Shown here: one piece after another, positions 19,093-33,187 of the stretch
Numbering within the stretch: the first letter of the stretch is position 1
How the letters are laid out: every line of letters starts with the position of its first letter
Origin: an uncultured Prevotellaceae bacterium
Lineage (GTDB): Bacteria; Bacteroidota; Bacteroidia; Bacteroidales; UBA3663
DNA: 64,000 bases
Direction of reading: 5' to 3'
NCBI GenBank assembly: GCA_900319235.1
Contig: ONNR01000002.1
Location: 1 to 64,000 of the forward strand
Position numbers and translations under genes: made by a program
Notes under the pieces: generated by a model
Told to the model about the DNA's origin: nothing
Databases searched by the model: none
What the model saw: only the letters and a program-made list of their open reading frames with translations

Positions 19093-20271
19093 ATGGCAAA
19101 AGAACAATTTGACCGTTCGAAACCACATGTTAACATTGGTACTATCGGTCACGTCGATCACGGTAAGACTACCCTGACCGCTGCTATCACCCTCGTACTC
19201 GCTAAGAAGGGTCTTTCTGAGGTGAAGACTTTCGATCAGATTGACAACGCACCTGAGGAGAAGGAGCGTGGTATCACCATCAACACCGCTCACGTTGAGT
19301 ATCAGACCGAGCATCGTCACTATGCTCACGTTGACTGCCCAGGCCACGCTGACTATGTAAAGAACATGGTTACTGGTGCTGCCCAGATGGATGGCGCTAT
19401 CATCGTAGTTGCTGCTACCGATGGTCCTATGCCCCAGACTCGTGAGCACATCCTTCTCGCTCGTCAGGTGAACGTTCCACGTCTCGTGGTATTCATCAAC
19501 AAGTGCGACCAGGTTGACGACGAGGAGATGCTTGATCTCGTTGAGATGGAAATGCGCGACCTGCTCGAACAGTACAACTTCGAGGAGGATACCCCATTCA
19601 TCCGTGGTTCTGCCCTTGGCGCCCTCAATGGTGTGCCCAAGTGGGAGGACAAGATCATGGAGCTCATGGATGCCTGCGACCGTTGGATCCAGCTGCCACC
19701 ACGTGCTCTTGACAAGCCATTCCTGATGCCTATCGAGGATATCTTCTCTATTACTGGTCGTGGCACCGTTGCTACTGGCCGTATCGAGACCGGTATCGTT
19801 AAGGTTGGCGACCAGGTACAGCTTCTTGGCCTTGGTGCCGATCGTCTCACTGTCGTTACTGGCGTCGAGATGTTCCGCAAGCTCCTCGATGAGGGCGAGG
19901 CTGGCGACAACGTTGGTCTTCTCCTCCGTGGCGTTGACAAGAACGAGGTTAAGCGTGGTATGGTGCTCTGCAAGCCCAACAGCGTTACTCCTCACGACCA
20001 CTTCAAGGCTCAGATCTACGTCCTCAAGAAGGAAGAGGGTGGCCGTCACACTCCATTCCACAACCACTATCGTCCACAGTTCTATCTCCGCACCATGGAC
20101 GTTACTGGTGAGATCATGCTCCCAGAAGGTGTTGAAATGGTAATGCCTGGCGATCACGTATCCATCGACGTTACTCTGATTACCCCAGTTGCTATGGCTC
20201 AGGGTCTCCAGTTCGCTATCCGTGAGGGCGGCCGCACCGTAGGTTCTGGTCAGATCACCGAGATTCTCTAA
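19093..20271 (+). CDS. tuf: Elongation factor Tu
   Basis: GTPase that delivers aminoacyl-tRNA to the ribosome, 392 residues. GTP-binding motifs are [10 protein letters not shown] (G1), the switch I segment with [19 protein letters not shown] (G3), NKCDQVDD (G4) and GSALGAL (G5). Domains II and III follow ([11 protein letters not shown], and the C-terminus [19 protein letters not shown]). Its codon use is strongly biased, as expected for a very highly expressed gene. It is embedded between tRNA-Thr and tRNA-Trp, the usual Bacteroidetes arrangement, and is the only tuf copy in the window. Confidence 0.98.
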   Translation: MAKEQFDRSKPHVNIGTIGHVDHGKTTLTAAITLVLAKKGLSEVKTFDQIDNAPEEKERGITINTAHVEYQTEHRHYAHVDCPGHADYVKNMVTGAAQMDGAIIVVAATDGPMPQTREHILLARQVNVPRLVVFINKCDQVDDEEMLDLVEMEMRDLLEQYNFEEDTPFIRGSALGALNGVPKWEDKIMELMDACDRWIQLPPRALDKPFLMPIEDIFSITGRGTVATGRIETGIVKVGDQVQLLGLGADRLTVVTGVEMFRKLLDEGEAGDNVGLLLRGVDKNEVKRGMVLCKPNSVTPHDHFKAQIYVLKKEEGGRHTPFHNHYRPQFYLRTMDVTGEIMLPEGVEMVMPGDHVSIDVTLITPVAMAQGLQFAIREGGRTVGSGQITEIL

Positions 20272-20340
20272 TCTCCTTGACTGCAACGAGTAAATCATTT
20301 TGCGGACTATCGGCGCCCTTGCGCGGGTAGTTCGCATTCT

Positions 20341-20416
20341 ACGGGTGTAGCTCAGTCGGTAGAGCACTGGTCTCCAAAACCAGGTGTCGTGAGTTCGAAC
20401 CTTACCACCCGTGCCA
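20341..20416 (+). tRNA. tRNA-Trp (CCA)
   Basis: Acceptor ACGGGTG pairs with CACCCGT; anticodon stem CTGGT/ACCAG with loop CTCCAAA (anticodon CCA); discriminator G and encoded 3' CCA. It lies between tuf and secE. Confidence 0.95.
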
Positions 20417-20432
20417 ATAAATAAATAAGAAA

Positions 20433-20633
20433 ATGAAGAAAATCATCAACTACGTAAAAGAATCTTATTACGAATTGGTCAATAAGGTTTCTTGGCCAAC
20501 TCTTCAGGAGGTAACTAGCAGCTCGGTAGTCGTTTTAACTGCTTCCGTGATTATCGCTCTTGTGATCCTCGCTATGGATATGGCTTTCGGAGCTTCCAAG
20601 TTCAGCTTGATGCAACTCATCTATTCTCTTTAA
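20433..20633 (+). CDS. secE: Preprotein translocase subunit SecE
   Basis: Small inner-membrane component of the SecYEG channel, 66 residues. An amphipathic N-terminal helix (YVKESYYELVNKVSWPTLQEV) with the conserved VSWPT motif is followed by one transmembrane helix (residues about 29-48). Length is typical of the single-helix SecE of most bacteria. It begins 16 bp after tRNA-Trp and is followed by nusG, a gene order conserved in most bacteria. Confidence 0.95.
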   Translation: MKKIINYVKESYYELVNKVSWPTLQEVTSSSVVVLTASVIIALVILAMDMAFGASKFSLMQLIYSL

Positions 20634-20666
20634 GCGCATCTCTAACCCCACAAAAGTGTTCTGAGT

Positions 20667-21215
20667 ATGGCAGTAGAGTACAGATGGTATTGCCTTCGTG
20701 CGATTAGCGGCAAGGAATTGAAGGTGAAGGAACTTCTTGAGGCACAAATCAAGAATGGTGAATTCAAAGGCAATGTCGAGCAGGTAATCGTCCCCACCGA
20801 GAAGGTTGTGGTGCAGAAAGGCAATAAGAAGGACATCAAGGAGAAGGTACTCTTCTCGGGCTACGTCTTCGTGCGTTGCAAGCTTGTGGGCGAGGTTCAG
20901 GCACAATTGGCCAACACTACCAATGTGGTCAACTTCCTTATGGGGCGTGTGACCAAAAAACCCGAACCACTTCCCGATGACCAGATTGCCGCTATGCTCG
21001 GCAATGTGGACGAACGCATCGATGCACAGGAGACTGCCCAGGTAACATTCATGGTTGGCGAGACCATCAAGGTCAATGATGGTCCTTTCAAGGACTTTGA
21101 CGGTGTTATCGAAGAGATTTCCGACGAAAAGAAGAAACTGAAGGTGAGTGTCAAGATCTTCGGTCGCAAGACCCCTCTTGAACTCAACTTTGACCAAGTC
21201 ATTAAAGAGGCCTGA
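20667..21215 (+). CDS. nusG: Transcription termination/antitermination factor NusG
   Basis: NusG of 182 residues. The NGN domain (WYCLRAISGKELKVKELLEA onward, residues 1-115) binds the RNA polymerase clamp. The C-terminal KOW domain (GETIKVNDGPFKDFDGVIEEI, residues about 130-182) contacts Rho or ribosomal S10. It couples transcription to translation and affects pausing and termination. It sits in the conserved secE-nusG-rplK order, with a 180-bp structured gap before rplK. Confidence 0.96.
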   Translation: MAVEYRWYCLRAISGKELKVKELLEAQIKNGEFKGNVEQVIVPTEKVVVQKGNKKDIKEKVLFSGYVFVRCKLVGEVQAQLANTTNVVNFLMGRVTKKPEPLPDDQIAAMLGNVDERIDAQETAQVTFMVGETIKVNDGPFKDFDGVIEEISDEKKKLKVSVKIFGRKTPLELNFDQVIKEA

Positions 21216-21395
21216 TTCAGAAGGGAGTTTGTACTGGTTCCAGAGCCAGATGAGCCTGGCAGCTGCGTGAGCAGTCTTGTTACGCTGGAAGAGAAGCAAT
21301 CCCGTTGTACTGATTCAGACAAATATTAACCGCCAGTGTGTCGCGAGTCTAACGGACGTTTGAAGCGATGCTGGCACAAATCAATTTATTCCACA
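21216..21395 (+). promoter_or_regulatory. Structured leader before rplK (candidate L1 autoregulatory site)
   Basis: This 180-nt gap contains two adjacent perfect hairpins: GCCAG-loop-CTGGC (21245-21260, loop ATGAGC) and CTGC-GTGA-GCAG (21263-21274, a GNRA-type tetraloop). In many bacteria ribosomal protein L1 represses rplK-rplA by binding a site in this leader. Assignment to L1 here is inference. Confidence 0.45.
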
Positions 21396-21836
21396 ATGGC
21401 AAAAGAAATTGCTGGACAGATCAAATTGCAGATTAAAGGTGGTGCTGCAAATCCTGCACCTCCGGTAGGCCCAGCCCTTGGTTCTAAGGGTATCAACATT
21501 ATGGCCTTCTGCAAGGAGTTCAATGCTCGTACGCAGGATAGGGCCGGTAAGGTGCTCCCAGTGGTGATCACCTATTACACCGACAAGTCCTACGATTTTG
21601 TGGTTAAGACTCCACCTGCAGCTGTCCAACTCCTCGAGGCCGCCAAAGTCAAGGGCGGTTCTTCTGAACCTAACCGTAAGAAGGTTGGTTCTGTTACTTG
21701 GGATCAGATCAAGGCTATTGCCGAAGACAAGCTCCCTGACCTTAATTGCTTCACTGTTGAGTCGGCTATGAATCTCATCGCTGGCACAGCTCGTAGCATG
21801 GGTATCACCGTAACCGGCGAAAAGCCACAGTTGTAA
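21396..21836 (+). CDS. rplK: 50S ribosomal protein L11
   Basis: Ribosomal stalk-base protein of 146 residues. [31 protein letters not shown] is the conserved N-terminal domain with its proline-rich hinge; the C-terminal domain binds the GTPase-associated region of 23S rRNA (ending RSMGITVTG). Start ATG 21396 is chosen because the family begins MAKEIAGQ; the frame upstream to 21336 is leader. It is co-transcribed with rplA (gap 22 bp). Confidence 0.97.
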   Translation: MAKEIAGQIKLQIKGGAANPAPPVGPALGSKGINIMAFCKEFNARTQDRAGKVLPVVITYYTDKSYDFVVKTPPAAVQLLEAAKVKGGSSEPNRKKVGSVTWDQIKAIAEDKLPDLNCFTVESAMNLIAGTARSMGITVTGEKPQL

Positions 21837-21858
21837 TCCTTAACACTTCAAACTAACA

Positions 21859-22554
21859 ATGGCAAAACTTACTAAGAATCAGAAGGCCGCCGCTGCTAAG
21901 ATTGAAGCAGGTAAGGCTTATACTCTCTCTGAGGCTACGGCTCTCGTGAAGGAGATCACTTATACTAAGTTCGACGCCTCTGTCGACATCGACATCCGTC
22001 TTGGTGTCGATCCTCGCAAGGCTAATCAGATGGTACGTGGCACTGCCTCTCTGCCCAATGGCACTGGTAAAGTTGTTCGCGTGCTCGCTCTCTGTACCCC
22101 CGACCAGGAGGCAGCTGCTCAGGCAGCAGGTGCTGACTATGTAGGTCTTGATGAGTACATCCAGAAGATCAAAGAAGGTTGGACCGACGTTGATGTTATC
22201 ATCACCCAGCCTGCTTGCATGGGTAAGCTTGGCCCTCTCGGCCGTATCCTCGGTCCTCGTGGCCTTATGCCTAACCCCAAGTCTGGCACCGTTACTATGG
22301 ACGTAGCCAAGGCTGTTAAGGAGGTTAAGCAGGGTAAGATTGACTTCAAGGTTGACAAGGGTGGTATCGTTCATACCTCCATTGGTAAGGTTAGCTTTAC
22401 TCCCCAGGCTCTCAAAGAGAATGCCAAGGAGTTCATCCAGACCATCATCAAGCTGAAGCCTGCTACCGCCAAGGGTACTTATATCAAGTCTATCTTCCTG
22501 TCCAGCACCATGAGCCCTGGCATCAAGGTTGACACCAAATCTATTGACGAGTAA
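21859..22554 (+). CDS. rplA: 50S ribosomal protein L1
   Basis: L1 stalk protein of 231 residues and the likely repressor of its own operon. [58 protein letters not shown] and the C-terminal [11 protein letters not shown] are diagnostic. It binds helices 76-78 of 23S rRNA. It follows rplK by 22 bp; an 86-bp structured gap separates it from rplJ. Confidence 0.97.
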   Translation: MAKLTKNQKAAAAKIEAGKAYTLSEATALVKEITYTKFDASVDIDIRLGVDPRKANQMVRGTASLPNGTGKVVRVLALCTPDQEAAAQAAGADYVGLDEYIQKIKEGWTDVDVIITQPACMGKLGPLGRILGPRGLMPNPKSGTVTMDVAKAVKEVKQGKIDFKVDKGGIVHTSIGKVSFTPQALKENAKEFIQTIIKLKPATAKGTYIKSIFLSSTMSPGIKVDTKSIDE

Positions 22555-22640
22555 AAACTTCGGGTTCATCCCGGTATAAGATTTATCTATCCAGTCTGGC
22601 AACCCATTGACTGGGACCAAACTGAAACAATTCAATAATT
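22555..22640 (+). promoter_or_regulatory. Structured leader before rplJ (candidate L10 leader)
   Basis: Two hairpins are visible: CGGG-TTCAT-CCCG (22561-22573) and a 6-bp stem CCAGTC/GACTGG (22591-22614). L10 with L7/L12 autoregulates rplJL through such leaders in many phyla; the link is inference from position. Confidence 0.45.
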
Positions 22641-23159
22641 ATGAAGAAAGAAGATAAAGTCCTCAATATTGAGAAGCTCGAAGGTCTCATCTCAGAATAT
22701 GCTCATTTCTATGTAACCAATATCGAGGGTCTCGATGCTGCTAAGACAAGCGCACTTCGTCGCGAGTGCTTCAAGCAGGACGTCAAGCTTGTGATGGTAA
22801 AGAACAAGTTCTTCATCAAGGCACTCGAGAGAAAGGGTATTGATGTAGCACCTATCGCTACCGCTTTCAAGGGCACCAGCGCCATTATGTTCTGCAACAC
22901 TGGTAATGTGCCTGCCAAGCTGATCAAGACCCTGAACAAGAAGGAGCAGATCGTTGCCCTCAAGGGAGCATACGTTGAGGAAGGCTGCTTCGGTGCAGAC
23001 TCGCTCGAGGCACTCGTTGCCATCAAGAGCAAGAACGAGCTTATCGCCGACGTTATCGCTCTGTTGCAGTCTCCTGCAAAGAACGTTATCTCTGCTCTGC
23101 AGAGCGGCGCTGGCACCATTCATGGTGTGCTCAAGACCCTGGGCGAGCGTCCAGAGTAA
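22641..23159 (+). CDS. rplJ: 50S ribosomal protein L10
   Basis: Base of the L7/L12 stalk, 172 residues. The N-terminal rRNA-binding part includes EDKVLNIEKLEGLISEYAHFYVTNIEGL and ALRRECFKQDVKLVMVKNKF. The C-terminal helix (ALQSGAGTIHGVLKTLGER) binds L7/L12 dimers. Gene order rplK-rplA-rplJ-rplL is intact. A CGGAT/ATCCG hairpin (23161-23181) follows the stop codon. Confidence 0.97.
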   Translation: MKKEDKVLNIEKLEGLISEYAHFYVTNIEGLDAAKTSALRRECFKQDVKLVMVKNKFFIKALERKGIDVAPIATAFKGTSAIMFCNTGNVPAKLIKTLNKKEQIVALKGAYVEEGCFGADSLEALVAIKSKNELIADVIALLQSPAKNVISALQSGAGTIHGVLKTLGERPE

Positions 23160-23265
23160 TCGGATTACTGGCTGGGATCCGAGCACGTCCGAATGGGCTG
23201 CGTAATATTACTAGCCAACAATATGCAATTATTCAATAAATTAATAATATTAAAAAATTACAATT

Positions 23266-23640
23266 ATGGCAGATTTGAAAGTTCTTGCAGAGGAGTTGGT
23301 TAACCTCACCGTTAAGGAAGTAAACGAACTCGCACAGATTTTGAAGGAAGAGTATGGTATTGAGCCTGCTGCTGCAGCTGTTGCTGTTGCTGCTGCTCCC
23401 GCAGCTGAGGCTGCCGCTGTTGAGGAGAAGACCAACTTTGACGTTGTCCTCAAGGAGGCTGGTGCTCAGAAGCTCCAGGTCGTTAAGGCCGTTAAGGAGG
23501 CTTGCGGTCTTGGTCTGAAGGAGGCTAAGGAACTCGTTGATGGCGCTCCCAGCACCGTTAAGGAGGCTCTTCCAAAGGCAGAGGCTGAGGCTCTCAAGAA
23601 GACTCTTGAGGCTGTTGGCGCTGTTGTCGAGCTCAAGTAA
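23266..23640 (+). CDS. rplL: 50S ribosomal protein L7/L12
   Basis: Acidic stalk protein of 124 residues. The N-terminal dimerisation domain ([25 protein letters not shown]) joins an Ala/Glu-rich hinge (residues about 38-52) to the C-terminal domain that recruits elongation factors ([32 protein letters not shown]). Its very high expression fits the biased codons. Two terminators follow before rpoB, so most transcripts probably stop here. Confidence 0.97.
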   Translation: MADLKVLAEELVNLTVKEVNELAQILKEEYGIEPAAAAVAVAAAPAAEAAAVEEKTNFDVVLKEAGAQKLQVVKAVKEACGLGLKEAKELVDGAPSTVKEALPKAEAEALKKTLEAVGAVVELK

Positions 23641-23662
23641 TTTTGATCTCGCATCACCCATA

Positions 23663-23705
23663 GGTTTAGGTCCTTTCCGCTACAAGGGGGACCTAAACCC
23701 TTTTT
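23663..23705 (+). terminator. Strong terminator/attenuator after rplL
   Basis: A perfect 11-bp stem (GGTTTAGGTCC at 23663-23673, complement at 23689-23699) is followed by a T-run at 23701-23705. Position matches the rplL-rpoB attenuator of E. coli, which lowers RNA polymerase output relative to stalk proteins. Confidence 0.85.
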
Positions 23706-23813
23706 ACGTTTTGGACGGAAAAGTTCAAACAAGCATTTTCTTTTTCCTTGGAGCGACCGGCTTCTACCGAGTTCTGGGGTTGGAATGATAAAACATTCTG
23801 CAAAAAAGTACGA

Positions 23814-23839
23814 AAGGGCACGCCATCGCGTCCTTTTTT
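23814..23839 (+). terminator. Second terminator-like hairpin before rpoB
   Basis: AAGG and ACGC arms pair with GCGT and CCTT around a CATC loop, with a 2-nt bulge, followed by TTTT. It lies about 110 bp downstream of the first hairpin. Confidence 0.6.
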
Positions 23840-23988
23840 GCCGTGTCTATAGGTCTGCTATTTTTTAAAATAGTTTGATTTTTTGCAATTTACGGCTTTC
23901 AATTTTTGACTGAAAATCATTGTTTCTGCTTTAGCAGCATTCTGTTGCCCACATCAAGCAGAAAATTCCAATTTCATAGTCACACAAT

Positions 23989-26900
23989 ATGACAAAAACA
24001 GTTTCTGGAACAAGAAAACCGAGAGTAAACTTCTCATCCACGAAGGCTCCTCTTGCCTATCCTGACTTCCTCGACATCCAGCTCAAGTCCTTCCACGACT
24101 TCCTTCAGTTGGATACACCGCCAGAGGATCGCAAGAAGGAGGGTCTTTACAAAGTTTTCGCCGAGAATTTCCCTATTGCCGACACCCGTAATAACTACGT
24201 GTTGGAGTTTCTCGACTACTACGTTGATCCTCCCCGCTATTCGATTGAGGAGTGCTTGCTCCGCGGTTTGACCTACAATGTGCCTCTCAAGGCCAAGTTG
24301 AAACTCTACTGTACTGATCCTGATCATGAGGATTTCACGACCAAGGTAACTGACGTTTTCCTTGGCCAGATTCCTTACATGACACCTCAGGGCACCTTCG
24401 TCATCAACGGTGCCGAGCGTGTTGTCGTTAGTCAGTTGCATCGTTCACCAGGTGTCTTCTTCGGCCAGAGTCTCCACAGCAACGGAACAAAACTTTATTC
24501 AGCCCGTATCATCCCATTCAAGGGTTCGTGGATCGAGTTCGCAACTGATATCAACAATGTCATGTATGCTTACATCGACCGTAAGAAGAAGTTACCTGTG
24601 ACCACTTTGCTTCGTGCCATTGGTTACGAGAGTGACAAGGACATCCTCCAGATCTTTAACCTCGCCGAGACCGTTGAGGTCAACGAGAAGACCATGTTCG
24701 AGGCACGTGGCCGCAAACTTGCCGCACGTGTGCTCAAGTCGTGGGTCGAGGATTTCTCCGATGAGGAAACCGGCGAAGTTGTTTCGCTCGAACGTAATGA
24801 GGTGCTCGTTGAGCGCGAGGCTATCCTCGACGATGCTAACATCGAGAAGATTCTCGAAAGCGGTGCCGAGACAGTGCTTCTCCAGCGCGATGATGCCAAG
24901 CTTGATGATTATGCCATCATCTACAATTCGCTGCAGAAGGACCCCTCCAACTCTGAGAAGGAGGCTGTCATCTACATCTATCGTCAGCTTCGTAACGCTG
25001 AGCCTGCCGATGATACTTCGGCACGCGAAGTGATTCAGAACCTCTTCTTCAGCGACAAGCGCTATGACCTTGGAGAGGTTGGTCGCTATCGTATCAACAA
25101 GAAGTTTGGTCTTACGACTCCAATCGACAACCGTGTTCTTACCCGCGAGGATATTATCGCCATCATCAAGTACCTGATTGAGCTCATCAACTCGAAGGCT
25201 GATGTCGATGATATTGACCACCTTTCAAATCGTCGCGTGCGCACCGTGGGCGAGCAACTCTATAACCAGTTCGCTATCGGTTTGAATCGTATGAGCCGCA
25301 CTATTCGCGAGCGAATGAATGTTCGTGACAACGAGGACTTCTCACCAGTCGATCTGATTAACGCCAAGACCATTTCCAGCGTTATCAATTCCTACTTCGG
25401 CACCAATGCACTGAGCCAGTTCATGGATCAGACTAACCCACTTGCCGAAATTACCCACAAGCGCCGTATGTCGGCCCTTGGCCCTGGCGGTCTGTCACGT
25501 GAGCGTGCAGGTTTCGAGGTTCGTGACGTACACTACACCCACTATGGTCGTCTGTGTCCTATCGAGTCGCCTGAAGGTCCTAACATCGGTCTTATCTCCT
25601 CGATGTGCGTCTATGCCAAGGTCAATGACCTCGGATTCATTGAGACTCCATACCGCAAGGTAGAGAATGGCGTTGTCGATCTCACCGACGAAGGCGTTGA
25701 GTGGCTGTCGGCCGAGGCAGAGGAGGGCAAATACATTGCTCAATCTACTGCGCGTATGGACAAGCATGGCAAGCTCCTCGATAAGGGCGTTATCGTTCGT
25801 GAGGGAGCAGACTTCCCCAAGGTACTGCCTACCGAAGTTGCTCTCTGTGACGTGGCTCCCAACCAGATCGCATCCATCGCTGCTGCTCTCATCCCATTCC
25901 TTGAGCACGACGATGCCCACCGCGCACTCATGGGATCCAATATGATGCGTCAGGCTGTGCCTCTGATGACATGCGAAGCTCCTATCGTCGGTACCGGCAT
26001 CGAGGAGCAGCTCATCCGTGACAGCCGCACCCAGATCATCGCCGAGGGCGATGGCAAGGTCATCTTTGTCGATGCTACTGTCATCCGTGTACGTTACGAC
26101 CGCACGGAAGAAGAGGAGTTCTGTTCTTTCGATGAGCCTATCAAGGAATACTTCCTGCCCAAGTGGCGTAAGACCAACCAATCGACCACTTATGATCTGC
26201 AGCCTGCCTGCGTCAAGGGTCAGCGTGTTCACAAGGGAGAGATCCTTACCAAGGGTTATTCCACCGAGCGTGGTGAGTTGGCCATCGGTAAGAACCTGAA
26301 GGTGGCTTATATGCCTTGGAAGGGTTACAACTATGAGGATGCCATCGTCCTTTCGGAGCGCATTGTTCGTGAGGATATCCTCACCTCAGTGCACGTCGAC
26401 GAATATACTCTCGAGGTACGCGAGACCAAGCGTGGCGTAGAGGAACTCACCAGTGATATCCCTAACGTAAGCGAGGACGCAACCAAGGACCTCGATGAGA
26501 ACGGCATTGTTCGCGTTGGTGCGATGATTGAGCCAGGCGATATTATGATTGGTAAGATTACACCTAAGGGTGAGTCTGACCCAACTCCTGAAGAGAAGTT
26601 GCTTCGCGCCATCTTCGGCGACAAGGCTGGTGATGTCAAGGATGCTTCGCTCAAGGCCAATCCTTCGCTCCATGGTGTGGTTATCGACACTGCACTTTAT
26701 AGCCGTGCCAATAAGGACCGCAATGGTCGCAGGGCCGAGAAGGCTATGATGCCAATTCTCGAGCAGGAATATCAGGACCAGCAGGATGCCCTTCTGAAAC
26801 AGCTTGTCGAGAAGCTTCTCAAGCTTACCGAAGGCAAGGAGTCGATGGGTGTCAAGGACTTCATGAACATCGAAGTCATTGCCAAAGGCCAGGCATTCAC

Positions 26901-27810
26901 TGCCGAGGCACTCAACGGCATCGACTATCGTTCGGTAACTCTCCAGAATTGGACCAATGATGAGCACGCCAATGAACTCATCAAGGCCACTGTGATGAAC
27001 TATCTCCGCAAGAGCAAGGACATCAGTGCCAAACTGTCGCGTCGCAAGTTCGATATGAGCATCGGTGACGATCTTCCTACTGGCATCATTAAGCTTGCCA
27101 AGGTTTATATCGCCAAGAAGCGTAAGATCGGTGTAGGTGATAAGATGGCAGGTCGCCATGGTAACAAGGGTATCGTTTCGAAGGTCGTTCGCGATGAGGA
27201 TATGCCATTCACCGAAGATGGCCGTCCGGTTGATATCGTTCTCAACCCGCTTGGCGTGCCTTCGCGTATGAACCTTGGACAGATCTTCGAGGCAGTACTC
27301 GGTTGGGCTGGCTATCAGCTTGGCGAGCACTTTGCCACCCCGATCTTCGACGGTGCAAGCCTCGATGAACTCAATGCATGGACCGACAAGGCTGGACTTC
27401 CACGCTATGGCAAGACACAGCTATACGATGGTGGTACAGGCGAGCCGTTCGACCAGATGGCTACCGTTGGTGTGACTTACATGCTCAAGCTTGGTCACAT
27501 GGTCGAGGATAAGATGCATGCACGTTCCATTGGCCCATACTCACTCATCACCCAGCAACCTCTTGGTGGTAAGGCACAATTTGGTGGCCAGCGTTTCGGT
27601 GAGATGGAAGTCTGGGCGCTCGAAGCATTCGGCGCTGCCCATACACTCCAGGAGATCCTTACCGTCAAGTCGGATGATGTCACTGGTCGCAGCAAGACCT
27701 ACGAAGCAATCGTCAAGGGTGATAACATGCCAACACCAGGCCTCCCAGAGTCTCTCAATGTGCTTCTTCACGAGCTCAAGGGTCTCTGCTTAAGCATCAA
27801 GATTGAATAA
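23989..27810 (+). CDS. rpoB: DNA-directed RNA polymerase subunit beta
   Basis: Beta subunit of core RNA polymerase, 1273 residues. Conserved segments in order: N-terminal lobe ([14 protein letters not shown]), the rifampicin-binding region ([41 protein letters not shown]), [12 protein letters not shown], the [17 protein letters not shown] segment, [12 protein letters not shown], and the C-terminal clamp ([26 protein letters not shown]). In the rifampicin cluster the residues usually mutated in resistance look wild type. rpoC follows after 21 bp. The 348-bp spacer upstream contains an attenuator. Confidence 0.98.
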   Translation: MTKTVSGTRKPRVNFSSTKAPLAYPDFLDIQLKSFHDFLQLDTPPEDRKKEGLYKVFAENFPIADTRNNYVLEFLDYYVDPPRYSIEECLLRGLTYNVPLKAKLKLYCTDPDHEDFTTKVTDVFLGQIPYMTPQGTFVINGAERVVVSQLHRSPGVFFGQSLHSNGTKLYSARIIPFKGSWIEFATDINNVMYAYIDRKKKLPVTTLLRAIGYESDKDILQIFNLAETVEVNEKTMFEARGRKLAARVLKSWVEDFSDEETGEVVSLERNEVLVEREAILDDANIEKILESGAETVLLQRDDAKLDDYAIIYNSLQKDPSNSEKEAVIYIYRQLRNAEPADDTSAREVIQNLFFSDKRYDLGEVGRYRINKKFGLTTPIDNRVLTREDIIAIIKYLIELINSKADVDDIDHLSNRRVRTVGEQLYNQFAIGLNRMSRTIRERMNVRDNEDFSPVDLINAKTISSVINSYFGTNALSQFMDQTNPLAEITHKRRMSALGPGGLSRERAGFEVRDVHYTHYGRLCPIESPEGPNIGLISSMCVYAKVNDLGFIETPYRKVENGVVDLTDEGVEWLSAEAEEGKYIAQSTARMDKHGKLLDKGVIVREGADFPKVLPTEVALCDVAPNQIASIAAALIPFLEHDDAHRALMGSNMMRQAVPLMTCEAPIVGTGIEEQLIRDSRTQIIAEGDGKVIFVDATVIRVRYDRTEEEEFCSFDEPIKEYFLPKWRKTNQSTTYDLQPACVKGQRVHKGEILTKGYSTERGELAIGKNLKVAYMPWKGYNYEDAIVLSERIVREDILTSVHVDEYTLEVRETKRGVEELTSDIPNVSEDATKDLDENGIVRVGAMIEPGDIMIGKITPKGESDPTPEEKLLRAIFGDKAGDVKDASLKANPSLHGVVIDTALYSRANKDRNGRRAEKAMMPILEQEYQDQQDALLKQLVEKLLKLTEGKESMGVKDFMNIEVIAKGQAFTAEALNGIDYRSVTLQNWTNDEHANELIKATVMNYLRKSKDISAKLSRRKFDMSIGDDLPTGIIKLAKVYIAKKRKIGVGDKMAGRHGNKGIVSKVVRDEDMPFTEDGRPVDIVLNPLGVPSRMNLGQIFEAVLGWAGYQLGEHFATPIFDGASLDELNAWTDKAGLPRYGKTQLYDGGTGEPFDQMATVGVTYMLKLGHMVEDKMHARSIGPYSLITQQPLGGKAQFGGQRFGEMEVWALEAFGAAHTLQEILTVKSDDVTGRSKTYEAIVKGDNMPTPGLPESLNVLLHELKGLCLSIKIE

Positions 27811-27831
27811 TTCATAATAGTCAAATAAAAT

Positions 27832-32133
<4,302 letters not shown>

Positions 32134-32156
32134 ACAGACTCCATCTTATACACGGC

Positions 32157-32194
32157 AAGGGCCGCAATCCATCGAGTGGGTTGCGGCCCTTTTT
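32157..32194 (+). terminator. Intrinsic terminator after rpoC
   Basis: A perfect 11-bp stem (AAGGGCCGCAA at 32157-32167, complement at 32181-32191) with a T-run to 32194. It also separates rpoC from the convergent AEC transporter gene. Confidence 0.9.
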
Positions 32195-32245
32195 AGACCT
32201 TTTATTGGATTAAAATGCAAAAAATCGGGGAATTCTCTCTGCGCC

Positions 32246-33184
32246 TTACAACAGGCCTGCGACGATAGGAATTGTGGCGAGAGAGAGGACGGTGGTCAGG
32301 AAAGTGCCTTGTGCCATTACAGTTTCATCGACACCATACTTGAGGCAGAAGATGGTGCCGAAAGAAGCGACAGGCATGGCGATGATAAGTGTATTGATGC
32401 GGACGATGGAGGGGTCGAAGACGATGCTTGCTCCTGGAATTGCCAATACGATGAGTTGGAATACTGCAAACACCAACAAAGGCATGACTAAAAGACGGCA
32501 GAAACTTGTAATCCACACGTGAGGACCTCCTGCCATATGTTTTGCAGGTATCTGAGAGATACTATAACCGATGATGAGAAGTGAGGCCGGCACGGTGATG
32601 TTGCCAATCATCGTGATGGGCTGAGCGATGATGTGAGGCGCATGCCAGGCAGTGCACACAACGATAATACTGAGGTAGGTGCCAATCATAGCGGGCGTGA
32701 CAAGGCGGCTGAGCAGCGATCCGCTGACGTCGCATCCGGCAATGAATCGTGCTCCCCACACGAATACCGAAATCGTGTTAGGCACATTGAGGATGGCCGC
32801 ATAGAAGACAGCCTCGGGTCCGAAGACCGATGCGACGACTGGATAACCGATGAAGCCGACGTTGCCGAAGGTTAGCATGAAACTATGCAAGCCGCGTTCG
32901 GGATCTTTGCATCCCCACAGTCGGGGCAGATAGGCACTGACGGGAAGCAGGATAGCGTAGGTGGCTGTGCCGACAATGAGCAGAGGCAAGATGAGACGGC
33001 GGTCGGGCATTGCTTCACCCATCGTACTGGCCAAGACCAGACAAGGGCAGGTGAGATTGACGATAAGGCCTGACAAGCCCTTGCTCAAAGGAACTGTCAT
33101 AAGACGTGTGCGTCCACAGATATATCCCGCGATGACCACCAGGAAAAGGATGGTCATTTGGGAGAGCAGCACATTGATGTCCAT
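32246..33184 (-). CDS. AEC-family (auxin efflux carrier-like) transporter
   Basis: Membrane transporter of 312 residues with about ten predicted helices; the N-terminal one is VLLSQMTILFLVVIAGYICG. LSGLIVNLTCPCLVLAS and MLTFGNVGFIGYPVV are characteristic of the AEC family, whose bacterial members export or exchange organic acids such as malate. The substrate here is unknown. It starts 3 bp after the stop of the aldose epimerase gene on the same strand, so the two are probably co-translated. Confidence 0.85.
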   Translation of the reverse strand: MDINVLLSQMTILFLVVIAGYICGRTRLMTVPLSKGLSGLIVNLTCPCLVLASTMGEAMPDRRLILPLLIVGTATYAILLPVSAYLPRLWGCKDPERGLHSFMLTFGNVGFIGYPVVASVFGPEAVFYAAILNVPNTISVFVWGARFIAGCDVSGSLLSRLVTPAMIGTYLSIIVVCTAWHAPHIIAQPITMIGNITVPASLLIIGYSISQIPAKHMAGGPHVWITSFCRLLVMPLLVFAVFQLIVLAIPGASIVFDPSIVRINTLIIAMPVASFGTIFCLKYGVDETVMAQGTFLTTVLSLATIPIVAGLL

Positions 33185-33187
33185 TCC

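Larger units (their letters stand above)
23641..23988 (+). other. Gene-free rplL-rpoB spacer with two terminator hairpins
   Basis: This 348-bp spacer holds two terminator-like hairpins (23663-23705 and 23814-23839) and then AT-rich DNA to the rpoB start. I see no perfect TAnnTTTG promoter in it. No coding region is supported. Confidence 0.7.
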
